DNA from: Agrostemma githago
Lineage: Eukaryota > Streptophyta > Magnoliopsida > Caryophyllales > Caryophyllaceae
DNA length: 64,000 nt
Direction of reading: 5' to 3'
Assembly (NCBI GenBank): GCA_958450325.1
Contig: OY288247.1
Span: forward strand, 54,439,701-54,503,700
The notes beneath the pieces are model-generated. The model saw only the letters and a list, made by a program, of their open reading frames with translations. It did not search any database and was not told the origin of the DNA. Position 1 is the first letter of the stretch. Each line of letters starts with the position of its first letter. Of the stretch, positions 34,962 to 46,727 are shown one piece after another. A program made the translations under genes and the position numbers.

Positions 34962-36273
34962 TCAGACCTCTTCAAGGGTGATGGGGACATCTTTCCCTTT
35001 CGCTAGGTAAACATCATCCTTCTCATCGAACCATATCCCATTGATTTGTGGGACATGAGGGGAGATAAGGTGTGAGCAGTGGATTACCTCACCGGTGAAT
35101 ATTACATTGGCGCTGAACGGGTTTTGTTTGTTGCTCGGCTTGTCTCCGGGCAACGGAATTTTCCCGATTTCAATCAGATCTTGGATCAGATGCTTCAGCT
35201 TCCAACATCTTTCTGTGTCATGCCCATTACCTCGATGATACTGGCAGTAGGCTTGGGCGTTATAACTTTTGGGCCTCTTCTCTACTGGAACTTCTGGAGT
35301 TGGGCCAATCGGTTGGATCAGGCCCTTCGAAGATAGCCTTTGTAAGGCATAAGTATAGGTAGTCCCTATATCTGTGAATACCCGATTTGGTGTATTCATT
35401 TTGGATGAGGTGTCAAGTAGATTTACCTCTTCGAACGAAGATGCTGCGGGTTGCAGCTGCAGGTGTGGGCTTGCTTGCAGATGAGCTTGCCCCTTGATAG
35501 CCCTTGGTAGAGGCCTTAGTCAGTCTCTCTAACCGTAAGTCATCCTCGATCCTTGTACCCATTTCAGTAAGGGTAGCAAAATTAGGGATAACAGCATACC
35601 GGAGATGGACCCGGTAGGAAGGGAGGAGGTTCTTGACAAAAGCCTCCACTAGCACTTTCTCGCTGGGCTTATGAACCAGCTTAACACTCTCGGCCCGCCA
35701 TCTCTGCAGATATTTGGTGAACCCTTCTTTGGGCTCTTGGGCCATCACTTCCAGAGTACGCATTGTAGTCTGGATCTCGGTATTATGAGCGTAATTCCGA
35801 GCAAATTCAGTTGCCACATCATCCCAAGTCTTATATTTCTTGGAATCGAGCCTGTCGTACCAGGCCTTGGGATGCTTCTCCAGGGAGGAAGGGAATAAGT
35901 GAGTAAATATGGTGGACTTCACCCCTTTTACCGCCATAAAATCTTTGAAAGCCCGGATGTGGTGGACCGGGTCTTCGGTACCCTCAAACATTGGAATTCC
36001 CGTAAGGTTTAGGTTAGCGGGTAGCTCGTCATTCAAAGGCGAATAGGAACGAGCAATTTCAGTGTGGATCGAGTTGTTTGTTGACTGGTGGACCTGTTCC
36101 TCGAGCTTGCGAACGGAGCTGATTAGTTCAGCTATGGGCCCAGTGGGCTCAGATCCACCAGGAGGAGTTCCCTTCTCCATTGCGCCCACGCGAGTGGCGA
36201 GTGCCGTCTGATCAGTTTGGATGGTAGTCAGTTGGGCTTCGATCTTTTCTAGGGCATCCTTTAATGCGTCCAT
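34962..36273 (-). pseudogene. gag: Element C gag (decayed)
   Basis: The frame starts MDALKDALEKIEAQ (coiled-coil-like) at 36273. The capsid part has DPVHHIRAFKDFMAVKG and YLQRWRAESVKL. A one-base slip near 35440 ends the first frame (35413). The next frame (35399-34962) carries the nucleic-acid-binding knuckle C-QYH-RGNG-H-DTER-C, a C-H-H-C pattern in place of the usual CCHC. It stops after ITLEEV, where B stays open. Confidence 0.88.
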
Positions 36274-37161
36274 TTTGCGTTGATATCTTGTTTCGGGTGG
36301 CCTGTCTGTAAGAACACCGCGTAATCAGAAACTGGCCCGAATCCCGGAATAGAAAGTACATCCCGAACAAGACTGAAAAGGGAAATGACTCGGAAAAGAC
36401 GCCTAGACGGGTGACTTGTGAAAAATGGGCCTTCTTTAGGATTCGACGGGTGGACCTAGTCCTGTTCGAAGAAAGGTCCACGTGAGACATCCCCAGACTT
36501 TGGACTCGATTGTGTAGACGGGCCCTCCTTTGTAGGAGTATGTCCTACGTAGGTGGGCCTTACCTTAGTCTAATAAGGCGGACTGAGATAGGGAAGAAAC
36601 CCGCGATGTAGGATCGACGGAGTTTCGACGCTAAAGACCTCGACGACTTATGGCACGACCCGACACTGCTAAATACGGGAAGTCCTAAGAAGAGGAAGGT
36701 TTTTAAAATGGATTGTTTTCGAAAAAATCCAAGCAAGCTCGGGGAAGGGCCCGATTTTTCGAGAAAGTTGACGGTTTTTGAAAATGACACGGAAACCAAA
36801 TAGCACGTAGTCGCACAAGCATTATAACGACGCCATGTATGCTCTACACTAAGTCTCGGTCGGTCTATAAGGGGTCTATACTAGTGTACATAGTCTAGAC
36901 GTTGATCGGGACGGACTTTCTAAGTCGAGTTTAGCTTAGAACATGCCGCGAAACCCACTCGAATCGACTATGGACACCTTTTGACATATCCATATTGGAG
37001 TACATCAATGGTATAGTGGGACGTCCGTCGCGAGTACCGGCCCGGGAAAATATGGGGTTATGCATGAACCGTAAAACTAAAACGCGTATTGTACTAGTCA
37101 AATGATTTTTATTCGAGTCTCACCCTGAGGACGCCGATGGTAAGTCACGCATCACTATATC
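36274..37161 (-). other. Leader of element C
   Basis: Non-coding stretch between the primer site and gag, equivalent to 21650-22706 of B. Confidence 0.7.
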
Positions 37162-37182
37162 TCCCCAGCGGAGTCGCCAAAT
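37162..37182 (-). promoter_or_regulatory. Primer-binding site of element C
   Basis: On the minus strand, ATTTGGCGACTCCGCTGGGG directly follows the LTR end. It is identical in type to that of B and F. Confidence 0.75.
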
Positions 37183-37960
37183 TGTGGACATGACATAGGT
37201 CCACTCCGACGCGGCCACGCGCGGGTTTGGGGAGACGAATGAATCTCCGTATGAGAATGGATCGAATTGAAATTTAAATCTAAGTGGAGTCGCCACCGAA
37301 CTTTGTGGGAGTTCGGACCCGTTCGAACCCACTCTATCTCATAGTTGGCCGTATACAAAATACGGCCCATTTCCGAAGTCAGAGTTTGTTGGGCTCGTCC
37401 CTTTGCATTGCGATACCGATACCATCACTACCGGTTATCGTGTATAGAATGACTCTTGTGCGCCAACGGTTTCGGGCATCCGGAAACCGAGGTTCTGAGT
37501 AAGGGGTGAGGGTACGTGTTGGGAAGCCCACAAAGGACACCCAACCCCGCCCGCACATTGGCGGCCTCTACTAAGATATCGAATGATTTTCTAATACGCG
37601 CGTTAGTCGAACGGGAAAATGTTATGCAAACAGTGTTTTCCCTAAGCATGTGAGAAATTGAAAGAGTTTCTATGTCGATTTAATGCAACTAAAATCTTAA
37701 CTTCAAAGTTGTATTTTAGCATGCGGGTTCATTTTAGTACATCAAAACAAACGATAAATCAACAAGAAAAGTAACAAACGGTTAGTTACGGTATAACAGT
37801 ATGCATAAATATGGAATGATGTAAATATGAGGATGCATAGTTTTGAAAAGTGGTGTTCACGTGATTGATTAGACACGTGTTGACCTAAGTCACGAAAAAA
37901 ACAACAACGAGACTCGAATGACCTTGCAGAACTTCACGATTTGACGCGATAGAAGGGCCA

Positions 37961-38104
37961 CTCGACCGAGTCATTGAGGGACTCGACCGAGTGGTCTTCT
38001 GAAAAGTGTTCTATCTCGTATTTTGGACCCTACTTGATCGAGTTATTGATCAACTCGACCGAGTACGTTGCCACTCGACCGAGTGGGCTAGGCACTCGAT
38101 CGAG
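37961..38104 (-). promoter_or_regulatory. Downstream palindrome array in 5' LTR C (six cores)
   Basis: Cores start at 37961, 37982, 38033, 38054, 38074 and 38095, with spacings of 21, 51, 21, 20 and 21 bp. One core plus a 51-52-bp step present in the 3' LTR is missing, yet the remaining cores stay 20-21 bp apart. Confidence 0.8.
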
Positions 38105-39200
38105 TGCCCCCTGTACGAACCAGGGTTCGCTCGCAATTTTGTTAATGATTCCGAAATTGCTTTTGATTTTTGCTAAATTGATGACTTTCTGGAATCGAGC
38201 ATAAATATTGATTAATTTGTGCTCGATTCGTGTGTATGATACTCGTCATATCCAACGTGCGATCATTGAATCGACATTGGATATTAGAGCGAAATAAAAG
38301 TTGATTGCTATAAGTCGTTTATTAATCAACCAAGACGATATAAATTCCCTCTGCGTTTATGGCGTCGCATTAATTCTTGTCGAATTGTATGACGTCCATA
38401 TTAACATCAACGAGAAACCGGGTTGGTTTGATTATTTGACTAAGTCGTTAGATTCGACATCCAATTATGGAATTGGTATCAAACCTAAAGATTAACACTT
38501 GAATAAAAAGACTTGATTCCCTTGGCTTCTCCGACATCGTAATAAATCCCTAGGGATTATGTGTTGTCGGATCCGCGTCAACGGGTTTCGACCCTTTTTA
38601 AAAGATGCTCGATTTGAAAGATAGTTTTGTAATTGACGATATGTGCGATTAGATAATAACGATGCGAACGAAAACGAGAATTTTTTTTTTAAGTTGACTC
38701 GTTTCAATAATCAAGTGCTAGGGTGTCAGGATAAGCGACCGGAAACGCTGTGTGCAGTACACTTGTATATTCGGGTTTCCTTATTCCGACATCCTTCGCA
38801 CTCGACACAAATCAACGAGTATTTTAATGTCTTTTAATACTAGCGATATTAACGATATTATGATGCAATAAAATAAAAAACGACCCTTATGACGATAAAT
38901 GGCGCGAGAAAGACGAGAAAGGAGAAGAAAAAGGGGGTTTTTACACCCTCAACCTACATGTTTCTTATGCTCGGACCGAACTCGTAGTGGTGGCTTGCAC
39001 GGGAGTCTCGAGTATGTAGGCTAAGTTGCGGTGGTTAAGGGTTTGCCTCCTAAGTACTAGGGTTAGGGCTTGAGTGTATGGGATTAAGGTTGATTAGGGT
39101 TAGCGTAGGGTTGAATAATTGTGTAATTAGGGTTTCGAAAGGATGATCAAAAGTCTAGGGTTGCAAAAAAAAAATGTGAATTTGTGTGTTGCATGGGGTG

Positions 39201-39208
39201 TATATATA
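39201..39208 (-). promoter_or_regulatory. TATA box of 5' LTR C
   Basis: TATATATA, with the first palindrome core beginning 28 bp upstream at 39237. This would drive the element's own transcript. Confidence 0.55.
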
Positions 39209-39236
39209 GGCTTGGCTATGTACCCCGGTAGGGTTA

Positions 39237-39338
39237 CTCGACCGAGTAAGTGGCTGACTCGGTCGAGTGGCTCATTGTGCCAGCAGTCGGGCTCAAACAA
39301 GGGCCCACTCGATCGAGTGGGCTGAGCACTCGATCGAG
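39237..39338 (-). promoter_or_regulatory. TATA-proximal palindrome array in 5' LTR C
   Basis: Cores lie at 39237 (CTCGACCGAG), 39258 (CTCGGTCGAG), 39308 and 39329 (CTCGATCGAG), with spacings of 21, 50 and 21 bp, identical to the 3' LTR. Confidence 0.8.
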
Positions 39339-39699
39339 TGGCTCAGCTGGGTTGCGCGGGTCCATCGCTTTGGACCGTGGATTGGTTATTTGATGGGTTT
39401 TGTTTTTTTGAGTTGGGTTTTTTTGTTTGGGTGGCTGTTTTGCATGTGTTTCGGAAACGGCTTTGACCGGGGTTGACCCAATCGCAAAAAGTCAGTTTCA
39501 TTTCCGGTGTCGGTTTTGGCCCAAATTAGTCTTGTTTGACTCGGAACGGTCCACTGGGCCTGGATTTGAGGTCTGTTTTGTGAGATTGGTACTCTATAAG
39601 TGCTTAAGCCAACAACTAATGGTTTTGAGCCCATATCATCATCGGTTGTTTTTTGGAAACTACCATTGACACCTGGCAGTCAAAATGCGGGTGTCTACC

Positions 39700-42098
39700 A
39701 CAGCTAAGGCCCTCGGCATTACCGAGACTGACTACCTTCCTACTGCACAAACTATCCACGCTTTTGACGGAAGCCCGAAATCAATTGCTGTGGCTGTCAA
39801 GCTAACAATCATAACCGGCCCGATAGAGTAAGAGCTAGAATTCCAAGTGATTGATGTCACTTCATCTTTCAATCTGCTACTCGGGAGACCGTGGATTCAC
39901 GCGGTCAAAGCCGTAACTTCTACCCTTCATAGGAAGGTCAAAATGCCTCTACGAAACGAGATCATCACTCTTGAGGCCACCCCCATAGCCGTGTCAAGCT
40001 GCAACACGGCAGGCCAGGCTAACCCACGAGGTTTCAACTTCGTGGGAATGACCGAGGAAGAATACCTTTTCCAGCCCTATTTCACCACTAGCATCGACAC
40101 GATGCTACAAAATTTGGGTTACCTGCCGGGAGCTACCTCGAGACCTGACCTCCCAGCCGGCAAGATCATCGAGGTCTTAACCAATGAAGAGTCAAGATTC
40201 GGCTTGGGGTATGCTGTAACCCCGGAAAACGTGGTTCAGGCCGGTATTCAGAAAGCCATGAACATCTTCAAGGGTACCTACTTGGGCCCTTACAATCCAG
40301 GACTAACTAATTACTTCGTCACTCCAGTGTTCGGAGCTGTTCAAGTGGGCCTCTATCAGCCCACCATCTCATATCCCGAGACCAAATCGGCTCGGGAATG
40401 CAATTTCACCCCGGATGATATCTTTGCCCTTATCCAGGCTGAATCAAAGAAAGATGCAAATAATACTGAGCCCGTCCTGGGGCTCTTATTCGGGGAAGAT
40501 AAGGTCATCCCAATCCCCAAACAGGAGTTAGTAAACCTGATCCTCCGCAGCAACAGGTTCGATCCAACCAAGTTGATCTCCGAAGTTGGTGCTGACACTG
40601 GGAAGAGAGCTTGGAGGAAGACAACTAAGTGGACCGACAGCCAGGGTCGAGTCTACAAGCTAACTACCGGTGAAGGGGATATGCCGGATACTGAATCCGA
40701 GTCCGAATCTGAGTCAGAGTCAGAGTTCCAGTCTGAGTCTAAGTCTAGAGGGTCCAGTACTAGGATCGAGTCTGTAACCCCCCTTCCTTTAGTCACACCT
40801 ACGGGAGCCTCGGAGTCTGTCGCGAGGGTTCTCCCTATTCCGCCACTCACCAACGATCAGATGGCAGCTCTTTTCGAGCTCTTTTCAAAATTCACTATCA
40901 ATAATAACGATAACCGTTCTGCTTACGACTTGTCTTATTTTCAAAACATTTTCAAAAATTTTGCTTGCAATGACATTGAGAAACCCGACGAACAGGTTCC
41001 ACTGCCTCCGCATCTAATCGAGCAACTCGAACAGAGGGAGTCCCGAGATCCAGTAATCGAAGAAACCGACTCCATCAACGTAGGAACCCCTTTAGAACCT
41101 CAGATGCTTAAGCTAGGCTTATCTCTAGATCCTGAGGAGAAACAACAATTCACAGATCTCCTCCAGGAATTTAAGGACGTCTTCGCATGGTCCTACAAGG
41201 ACATGATCGGAATAGACCGGAAGATAGCTGAACACCGTATACCCATCAAAGACGAGTATAAGCCGGTAAAACAGAAACTCCGGAGAATGAGGCCCGAATA
41301 GTCTCTCAAAGTCAAGGAAGAAGTCGATAAACAATTCAAAGCGGGCTTTATCCAAGTGTCTGAATACCCAGACTGGGTTGCAAGCATCGTGCCAGTACCC
41401 AAGAAAGACGGTAAAGTACGAGTATGTGTAGATTTCCGGGACCTTAACAAGGCCATCCCAAAAGACGATTTCCCATTACCACACATCGACATACTGGTGG
41501 ATAACACGGTCGATCATGCCCTTCTATCATTCATGGATGGGTATGCCGGATACAATCAGATCAAAATGGCGGAGGAAGACATGAGTAAGACCGCCTTCAT
41601 TACACCTTGGGGTACTTACTGCTATACCGTGATGCCATTTGGGCTTATCAATGCCGGTGCCACTTATTAACGGAGCGCCACCACTTTATTGCATGACATG
41701 ATGCATAAGGAAGTGGAGGTCTACGTGGACGACATGATCGTCAAAACCAAAGACCGAAGCGGGCACATTGCGGCCCTAAGAAAGTTCTTTACCCGATTAC
41801 GCAAGTACATTGTGAGGTTAAACTCTCAAAAATGCAGTTTCGGGGTAACATCGGGCAAGCTACTGGGCCATATCGTCAGCCAACGCGGAATCGAGGTTGA
41901 CCCGACTAAGATCAAAGCCATTACCGAGATGCAGCCACCTGAAACTGAAAAGGAAATAAGGGGGTTTCTCGGGAAAGTCCAATATATCAGCTGGTTCATT
42001 TCAAAGTTAACCATGGTATGTGAGCCCATTTTCAAGAAACTGAAGATAGGAGAACGGACACTATGGGACGGTAAATGTCAGATGGCTTTCGATAAAAT
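39700..42098 (+). pseudogene. pol: Element B protease end, linker and reverse transcriptase (decayed)
   Basis: It resumes the frame broken at 24471 with KALGITETDYLPTAQ. A stop follows ITGPIE (39829-39831). An open frame of 484 codons (39847-41301) then covers LLLGRPWIHA, the Tat-specific tail, a Ser-Glu linker (40690-40740) and the RT start HRIPIKDEYKPV. TGG codons have become stops (for example at 41299-41301), and a stop replaces Gln after INAGATY (41668-41670). The catalytic YVDD is intact in EVYVDDMIVK. The frame is cut at 42098 by element D, within the RNase H part (MAFDK), and resumes at 49910 with LKEIISSPP. Confidence 0.88.
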
Positions 42099-43124
42099 TG
42101 ATGAGAGGGATTTGTCGTGGATCCCCACCGATCAATAAAAAACCAACTATTCCTATCACTTAGATAGGGCAAGTCGGGTCGAATCCACGGGGACGGTAAA
42201 GAGGTGTTTAGACTAAGGTCTACCCCAAATACAAGACTAGGTCTCGGGACTAAGCTAATCTAGAACGATAGGAAGGGGGTAAACTATGACTAGGACTAAG
42301 CTAAGGACAAAGAATAAGGAAAGAATAGGGTTAGGTCGGGTTCATAAGTGTAGTAGGATAGTTAGGAGATCGATGGCGCAAGGTTCACCTAGTTACTAAG
42401 GATGGTCCGCGCTCTCGCGTCAAGGCCTATGTCCGCACTCTCGTGTCAAAGACAAAACCCGAATTCTTATGCAAGGTCGGTCTGCGCTCTCGCGTCAAAG
42501 ACAAAACCCGAATACACAAGAATTCAATCACAAGTCAACCACGAAATGTGAAGAAGAAGACTAGCATGAGAAGGATGGCCAATTCTACTCAAACAAGCAA
42601 TTCAACAAACACATGGAGTGCTCAACATGTAACTAGTAACAAAAGGATCAACCTTTACCCTCAATCAAACCCTAATCATCCATAATCAACACTTAATCAC
42701 CCTACTAACCCCACAAAAAGTCTACTCACACATATCTAAACAAACATTAACATAAACAAGAGAAATCAACATAAACAACAAAATATAAATAATGAAACTA
42801 GTGAAAACTATGAACAATGAACAATACAATGAACAAAGATTAAAACTTGAATGAATAAACAAGATTAAGAGAAGGGAAAAGAGATTATACCAAACTAGAA
42901 GATGAAAAGAGGAATGAAAAACTTGCATAGAAGAGAAAACCCAAATACATCTACGAAGGTTGTCAATCTTGGTAGAGATCTTCAAGATTTCAATTAATAC
43001 AAGGATAATCTAAGATTAAGGATAAACTAAAGACTAATCTACACTAATCTATTCTAATCTATGCTAAACTAGTCTGGGGTTTATGGGTAACGAAGAACAT
43101 AAGCTTAGATTACAAGAGGGAGGG

Positions 43125-43132
43125 TATATATA
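43125..43132 (-). promoter_or_regulatory. TATA box of 3' LTR D
   Basis: TATATATA (symmetrical), followed on the minus strand by CCCTCCC. The palindrome array starts 56 bp upstream. The same layout is at 49378-49385. Confidence 0.55.
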
Positions 43133-43188
43133 GGGTTACAAGAGGAAAGAAGAAGAAAAGAAGCAAAAGCGGGCTGCAGTTGGGCCAT

Positions 43189-43328
43189 CCCATCCGGGAC
43201 GAGATGGTCCCGACCGGGACGGGGTGATCCCGACCGGGACGGGGTGATCCCGACCGGGACGGACCCAAAACAGACCCTTCGCATTTTGTGCACCTCATCC
43301 CGGACGGGATGAGGTCCTTCCCGATGGA
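43189..43328 (-). promoter_or_regulatory. GC-rich palindrome array in 3' LTR D
   Basis: Cores lie at 43189 (CCCATCCGGG), 43209, 43229 and 43249 (CCCGACCGGG), 43299 (CCCGGACGGG) and 43319 (degenerate). Spacings are 20, 20, 20, 50 and 20 bp. The core differs from that of elements C, E and F but the layout is alike. Confidence 0.8.
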
Positions 43329-43671
43329 GATGGGTCTTGTAGGCCTCCAATATGATCTTTAAGGTCCCTCCTTGCTTCTCATGGGCTTCTCATCGATTCT
43401 CGGGGCTCGGGATCGAGTCTAAGGGGCTCGGGAATGGGTCCCAAGGTCTCGGGATCGAATCCAAGGCACCGAGTGATCGTTCTTTCTCTTCGCTGGCTCC
43501 AAAAGTGTATGAAACGAGTCAGAATCGTTCCAATTCTCCATGAATGGCCTTGGGAACCTAAAACGAACTAGAAGAAGCATAAGTAGCCCAGAAACCGCTC
43601 GCAAGGAGCGATTCCACAAGAGAAACGGGGACCAAACACAAGAAAATAGGCACTACAAACTACACATATCA

Positions 43672-45408
43672 ACTCCCCCACACTTAACCCTTACTCGCCC
43701 TCGAGTAAGCACAAACTAACTAAAAGAACTACACTACTAGCCGAGCGGGTATTAGCGCACCCTACGCCCTTTTAACTCACGCGAGAACACTTAGAGGACA
43801 AGTGCTCTCCGCAAGGCAAGTGGGGTCTTGCGACAAAACTGTGGATGCAACCGGACACGGAAACACACAAACAAACAAACACCAAACGACTGCATCCAAG
43901 ACAAAACAAATACCGCTTCCCTCAACAAAGCGGTGAAATAGACACCGGCTAAGGACTCAAGGCAAGTGACAACGTTCCCAAGCTAGCAATACAAACCGAA
44001 ATGGACCAAACCCAAACAGTATGACGACAAAGCAATAAAAATGTTGGTAACTTACCTAGGTTCCTCCTAACCTTCTAAGAACGTACTACGGGACGATCGG
44101 CGGGATGGAAAAGGATGAACCACGGTGTTAGTCGACACTGTAGGTAAGTGAGACCCCGCCCCCATTAGCGATGAGCCAAGAGGGTCATCCCATGCCTAAA
44201 ATCGCCCAACTAGTCCAAGTAAAAAGGTGGATATGATTGAAAAATGAGGGAAGACCGACCATTACCGCTATCATCCTTCCTAGGGACTCGGTCCTTTGGT
44301 AGGCTCTTCACGGTAACGATCAGAAAAAGGCTTATTTTGAGAGGGTGAGAATCTTTTTGTGAGACGGTTTTCTTTTGTCATTTTCTTTCTTTTGCATTTT
44401 TGCTTCTTGTGTTGCTATGCCATTTCTTTTTCATCTTTTGTATTTTCTTTTTGGCTTTTTGTGCCTTTTCTTTTTCTTCAATCTGTTCTTTCTTTCATTT
44501 TCTTTCTTTTTCTTTTCTTTGCCCTTTTGGCTAGATATGAGTGTAGGCATTTCTTTTTGCAACTAAGAAAGAGAGATTTCAACATATTGCAACTTTATTT
44601 TGTGGATATGTGTAGGAGATAGGGAAATGGGTGAGTCGGGGAGCGTCCTTCCCTTCAAACCCACAAAAAGGGGAGAAACTTGGACTAGTCAAACAATTCT
44701 GAACACGGTCACCTAAGGAACGGGACTCGGCAACCAAGGCCTTTTCACACCGTGGGTGGTCATAATGGTCAAATGCAAATCCCGTAGTAAATCTCTAGTA
44801 AGCTAGGTGGACTCAAGGTAAGGGACCAACGAAACTATTGATTTAGGGTCATTCTACAAGACTAAAGTCCAAGACTTGATTTACATCACTAGGAAGGGAA
44901 AGTAAACACTTGCACACTAGTCTCAAAACCAGGTTTTCGAAAACCTTTTTACACACTAGACACAAACACAAGACACAACAAGGACGAAAGGAAATGAGAC
45001 ACACACAACAAAACAAAACATAATAAGAGGAAAGAAAATAAATATAAAAACAAAATAAACACCACCCCGAAACATCCAAACAAGTTACCACAACCACCAC
45101 AAATTTCAACAAGCTCCACCCGAGCACACATCATCACAATTCTCCTCCAAACTTCACAAGAAACAAAGAGGAAAAGAGATAGAATGACGTTACTGGTTGT
45201 CTTGAGCTTTCCGAAAATTACGGCGATTAAGGAACCTATAGGGAAAAAGGGCAAACACACACACAAAACACAAAAACACGACACAAAGACACAAAAGAAA
45301 AAGACAAAAAGTAAAAATCTTTTTGATTTTCGTGAATTTTTTTCAAATTTTTAGGGTTTTTAAAGATTTTTCGAAAAAACTACGAAAATAAAACTAACTA
45401 CGATAGAA
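43672..45408 (-). other. 3' non-coding interior of element D
   Basis: The polypurine tract (minus strand, GTGTGGGGGAGT) touches the 3' LTR at 43672-43683. The rest has no recognisable coding. It includes a strand-asymmetric pyrimidine-rich tract (about 44360-44530 on plus) whose open frames are low-complexity artefacts. Confidence 0.65.
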
Positions 45409-46727
45409 TATCGCTCCCCCACACTTAAACCGAGCAATGTCCTCATGCTCGACCGTAGTGTATGGAGACACTAAAAAGGAAAGAAACTACGAAAATAAAG
45501 CTAAAAATCAAAAAGAAAAGCGGAGAAAAGGGTAGAATGTGTCCGGCCGGGGTGTAGTCAAGTCACCATGGGCCGAGACGAGAAAAGATATGGATGGGGG
45601 AAGAGATAAAAAAGAAAGAAATAAAAGGAAAATGGGAGGGGAGGACTAGGTGTAATCAAGTCACCTAGCCCGGATTCCGCCCAAATCCGACTAAATCCTA
45701 CAAAAGGGTAAAAATATTGTAAATTTGGATTTTGAAATGACTCTCGATGTAGTCACGTCATCGAGAGTCGGGAGCAACAATTACCAAGGCCCCGAGGGCC
45801 ACCATGACACAAATGATAAGGGGAAGGGGAACTAACAAAAGAAGACAAGCAATAAAAGACGGAAAAGAAAGGATAGTTGCCGTACCATGCGGTTAGCAAC
45901 TCACTCGCTCCATCGTCTCATAGGTCGGTATCGGCACGTAGCTTGTCTTTGTCATTGCTATTCCTCTTCCTTCTCAATAAGGCCGCATGGTTAAAGTACA
46001 AAGGTATAAGGAGGTGGGATTTGATGTGAAAGTCAGTGTAAAGTGAAGAGAAAAAGAAGTGAATGTGTGTATATGAAGTGTAGGGGTCGTATGATAAGGG
46101 CAAGGATAGGTATAGAGGTTAGGAGGTTGGGAGGGGGTATAAAATGGTTGGGTGGGCTCGAATGACAAAGAAAAGGCCAAAAGAAGGAGCATGGCATCAT
46201 CCCGGTCGGGATGGATGGTCCCGGTCGGGATGACACACCCGTCCCGGTCGGGAAGCTCCCATCGCGGTCGGGATGACACTCTAGAAAACCCAATTTTTGG
46301 TACACTCATCCCGATCGGGATGACATCCTTCACGGTCGGGATGGTTCATCCTTCCCGGACGGGATGCACTCTTCTCGGCCGGGAAGAGTCCTCTAACCCT
46401 CTATAACCCCAAAAGCTTGTCCAAAGCTTCAAAAACCGACTCCCTTGCTCACAATCCAAGCTCTAACAATGACCACTCCTCTCTAGCATGCATCTTCCCT
46501 TCACACCTACCAAATAAGCTCAAACACATTCATCAAAATCCCTCCCTCACATTGCTCATCAAAAATTCCAAGATTACAAGGATCCCACAAATCAAACGAA
46601 TCCTAGAAACAAAAATATAAATAACACAATTACAAACACAAGAACTCTAAAGAAGAAAGAAGGAGAATATACAACATGACGGTTCTTTAGGGACTCCGTC
46701 AAACCGAGGATGGTGGACTCTCATTCT
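45409..46727 (-). other. Internal LTR-like promoter region of element D
   Basis: This is flanked at its low end by a second polypurine-like tract (minus strand, AAGTGTGGGGGAGCGATA at about 45410-45427). It contains a palindrome array (46201-46383) and, 56 bp below it, a TATA-like TTTTATACCCCCTCCC (minus strand), the same gap and flank as in the LTRs of D. It may be a diverged LTR remnant or a duplicated promoter. No protein is supported. Confidence 0.5.
46201..46383 (-). promoter_or_regulatory. GC-rich palindrome array inside element D
   Basis: Cores lie at 46201, 46220 and 46243 (CCCGGTCGGG), 46263 (CGCGGTCGGG), 46310 (CCCGATCGGG), 46331 (CACGGTCGGG), 46354 (CCCGGACGGG) and 46374 (CTCGGCCGGG). 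Spacings are 19, 23, 20, 47, 21, 23 and 20 bp. Confidence 0.75.

Larger units (their letters stand above)
24472..39699 (-). mobile_element. Element C: Tat-clade Ty3 retrotransposon inserted in B
   Basis: Reverse-oriented, 15.2 kb, flanked by acagc at 24467-24471 and 39700-39704. The 5' LTR is 37183-39699 and the 3' LTR 24472-27073. The interior is about 10.1 kb, the same size as B's once nested elements are removed. Its gene order equals B's, and the proteins are close but clearly diverged. The LTRs are only distantly alike and differ in palindrome content, so B and C are sister subfamilies. Confidence 0.92.
37183..39699 (-). mobile_element. 5' LTR of element C
   Basis: About 2.5 kb. It ends ATGTCCACA next to the primer site; its start is mutated to GGTAGACACCC. 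It has a TATA box at 39201-39208 and two palindrome arrays. Compared with the 3' LTR it lacks about 52 bp in the distal array and about 30 bp near its start. Confidence 0.9.
42099..43671 (-). mobile_element. 3' LTR of element D
   Basis: 1573 bp, very similar to the 5' LTR. It has a TATA box at 43125-43132 and a GC-rich palindrome array directly upstream of it. Confidence 0.88.

Noticed and set aside
44359..44622. Frames encoding Phe/Leu/Ser-rich 'membrane' peptides
   Set aside because: They arise from a pyrimidine-rich tract in the non-coding interior of element D and exist in two overlapping frames.
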